Part shown: one piece after another, positions 4,578-5,283 of the stretch
Layout of the letters: each line of letters begins with the position of its first letter
How positions within the stretch are numbered: position 1 is the stretch's first letter
From: Clostridia bacterium
GTDB taxonomy: Bacteria > Bacillota > Clostridia > Oscillospirales > CAG-272
DNA length: 5,283 nucleotides
NCBI GenBank assembly: GCA_017452335.1
Contig: JAFTMP010000223.1
Location: 1 to 5,283, forward strand
Direction of reading: 5' to 3'
The notes under the pieces: generated by a model
Seen by the model: the letters and a program-made list of their open reading frames with translations, nothing else
What the model was told of the DNA's origin: nothing
The model's database searches: none
Program-made: the position numbers and the translations under genes

Positions 4578-5283
4578 ATGAATACATCCAAAAAAATTGC
4601 AGGAAATTTGGCATTGCTTTTGGGTGCATGCCTGTTGTGCACCGCCTGTCGAAGCACACCGCTTTTAAAGTCCCAACAGCAGGGCACGCTTTCTCCCTCT
4701 TACACACCCGAGGAGCGTGTGTCCGCTTCCGCTTCGGAGGAAAAGGTGATAGAAGAGGCTTCGCTTAATGAAAAAAGCCTTGATGAGTTTTTGTTTGTGT
4801 ATTCTGTGGATGAGCACGGACTTGCCGATATTCCAAAGGAAGAGCTGGAGCAGGTGTATGTGAGCGGATACCCTTCGACACACTATCCGGAATATGAGAC
4901 CTTGCTTTCATCAGCGCAGGGGCAATCGGTGGTGGAGGATGAAATTCCGCTGAAAAAACAGCTCTTTTTGTCGATCAGCGGTGAAAAAGATCAACTGACC
5001 TATAAGAGGACGTTCATTCCCGCGGTCGGTGCACCCTATTATACCTATATTGTGAATGGCAGTAATTCTCAAAAGGTTGGGCTAAACGAAGCCGGTGAAC
5101 TGGTATTTACCGGAGGAAATTTTAATTTTGCTGCAGTGGATGTACCCAAAACGGCAACGCCGGGGCAGCTTGCGGCGGCTTTGCAGCCGGTCCTTGCAAG
5201 ATGGGTGGATTTGGATGACTATGAATATGTGGATGTGGGTCATAATTATGTTCCGCCGGAAGGATTTGGGGGATATTCGTTTA
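4578..5283 (+). CDS. Putative lipoprotein of unrecognised family, 3' end missing
   Basis: The open frame gives 235 residues and reaches the window edge without a stop. The start is well supported: AGGAGG (4566-4571) lies 6 nt before ATG 4578. The N-terminus is a lipoprotein signal: K5 and K6, then a hydrophobic stretch with two possible lipid-acceptor cysteines. C18 (LLGAC) fits the lipobox best. C24 (CTAC) is placed more as usual but has cysteine at -3. Either way the mature protein should be anchored on the outside of the cytoplasmic membrane. Residues 25-65 are rich in S, P, E and Q and look like a flexible tether. From about residue 66 the sequence looks globular, with many aromatic residues and a repeated pattern of short strands (for example FIPAVGAPYYTYIVNGS). 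I recognise no domain or catalytic motif. It has its own promoter after the terminator, so a link to the sugar operon is not shown. Confidence 0.85.
   Translation, partial: MNTSKKIAGNLALLLGACLLCTACRSTPLLKSQQQGTLSPSYTPEERVSASASEEKVIEEASLNEKSLDEFLFVYSVDEHGLADIPKEELEQVYVSGYPSTHYPEYETLLSSAQGQSVVEDEIPLKKQLFLSISGEKDQLTYKRTFIPAVGAPYYTYIVNGSNSQKVGLNEAGELVFTGGNFNFAAVDVPKTATPGQLAAALQPVLARWVDLDDYEYVDVGHNYVPPEGFGGYSF

Noticed and set aside
4444..4883. Two minus-strand open frames near the lipoprotein start
   Set aside because: They overlap the lipoprotein promoter, ribosome site and signal peptide, and show no motif.

Overview
The window looks like the chromosome of a Firmicute of the class Clostridia, probably a gut-type anaerobe. 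The evidence is strong AGGAGG-type ribosome binding sites, an AgrC-type GHKL kinase, an AraC/cupin regulator next to sugar genes, and a lipoprotein with a short Gram-positive style signal peptide. This placement is inferred from style; no rRNA or marker gene is present.

Layout. Positions 1-1287 (minus) hold a membrane sensor histidine kinase whose 3' end runs off the left edge. Positions 1349-2146 (minus) hold an AraC-family regulator, 61 nt upstream of the kinase and in the same direction. A 191-nt divergent control region (2147-2337) follows, with overlapping back-to-back promoters, a 16-bp direct repeat spaced 53 bp apart, and a foldable 5' leader. Positions 2338-3174 (plus) hold a TIM-barrel sugar phosphate isomerase/epimerase-like protein, and 3204-4379 (plus) a Gfo/Idh/MocA NAD(P)-dependent oxidoreductase. 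These two form a two-gene operon closed by a clear intrinsic terminator (4394-4434). A 9-bp inverted repeat, a short tandem repeat and a good sigma-A-like promoter then precede a lipoprotein gene of unrecognised family (4578 onward), cut by the right edge.

How the genes fit together. The AraC regulator has an N-terminal cupin sensor and is divergent from the isomerase/oxidoreductase pair, so it is the natural candidate to control that pair and itself. The pair matches a recurrent theme in sugar metabolism: a Gfo/Idh/MocA enzyme oxidises or reduces a sugar or glycoside, and a TIM-barrel partner isomerises, epimerises or eliminates from the keto-sugar. The substrate cannot be read from the sequence. 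The kinase and the lipoprotein may belong to separate transcription units with unrelated roles.

The most interesting part is the compact divergent control region. The coding genes belong to known families, and I see no CRISPR array, transposase, tRNA, rRNA or phage gene.
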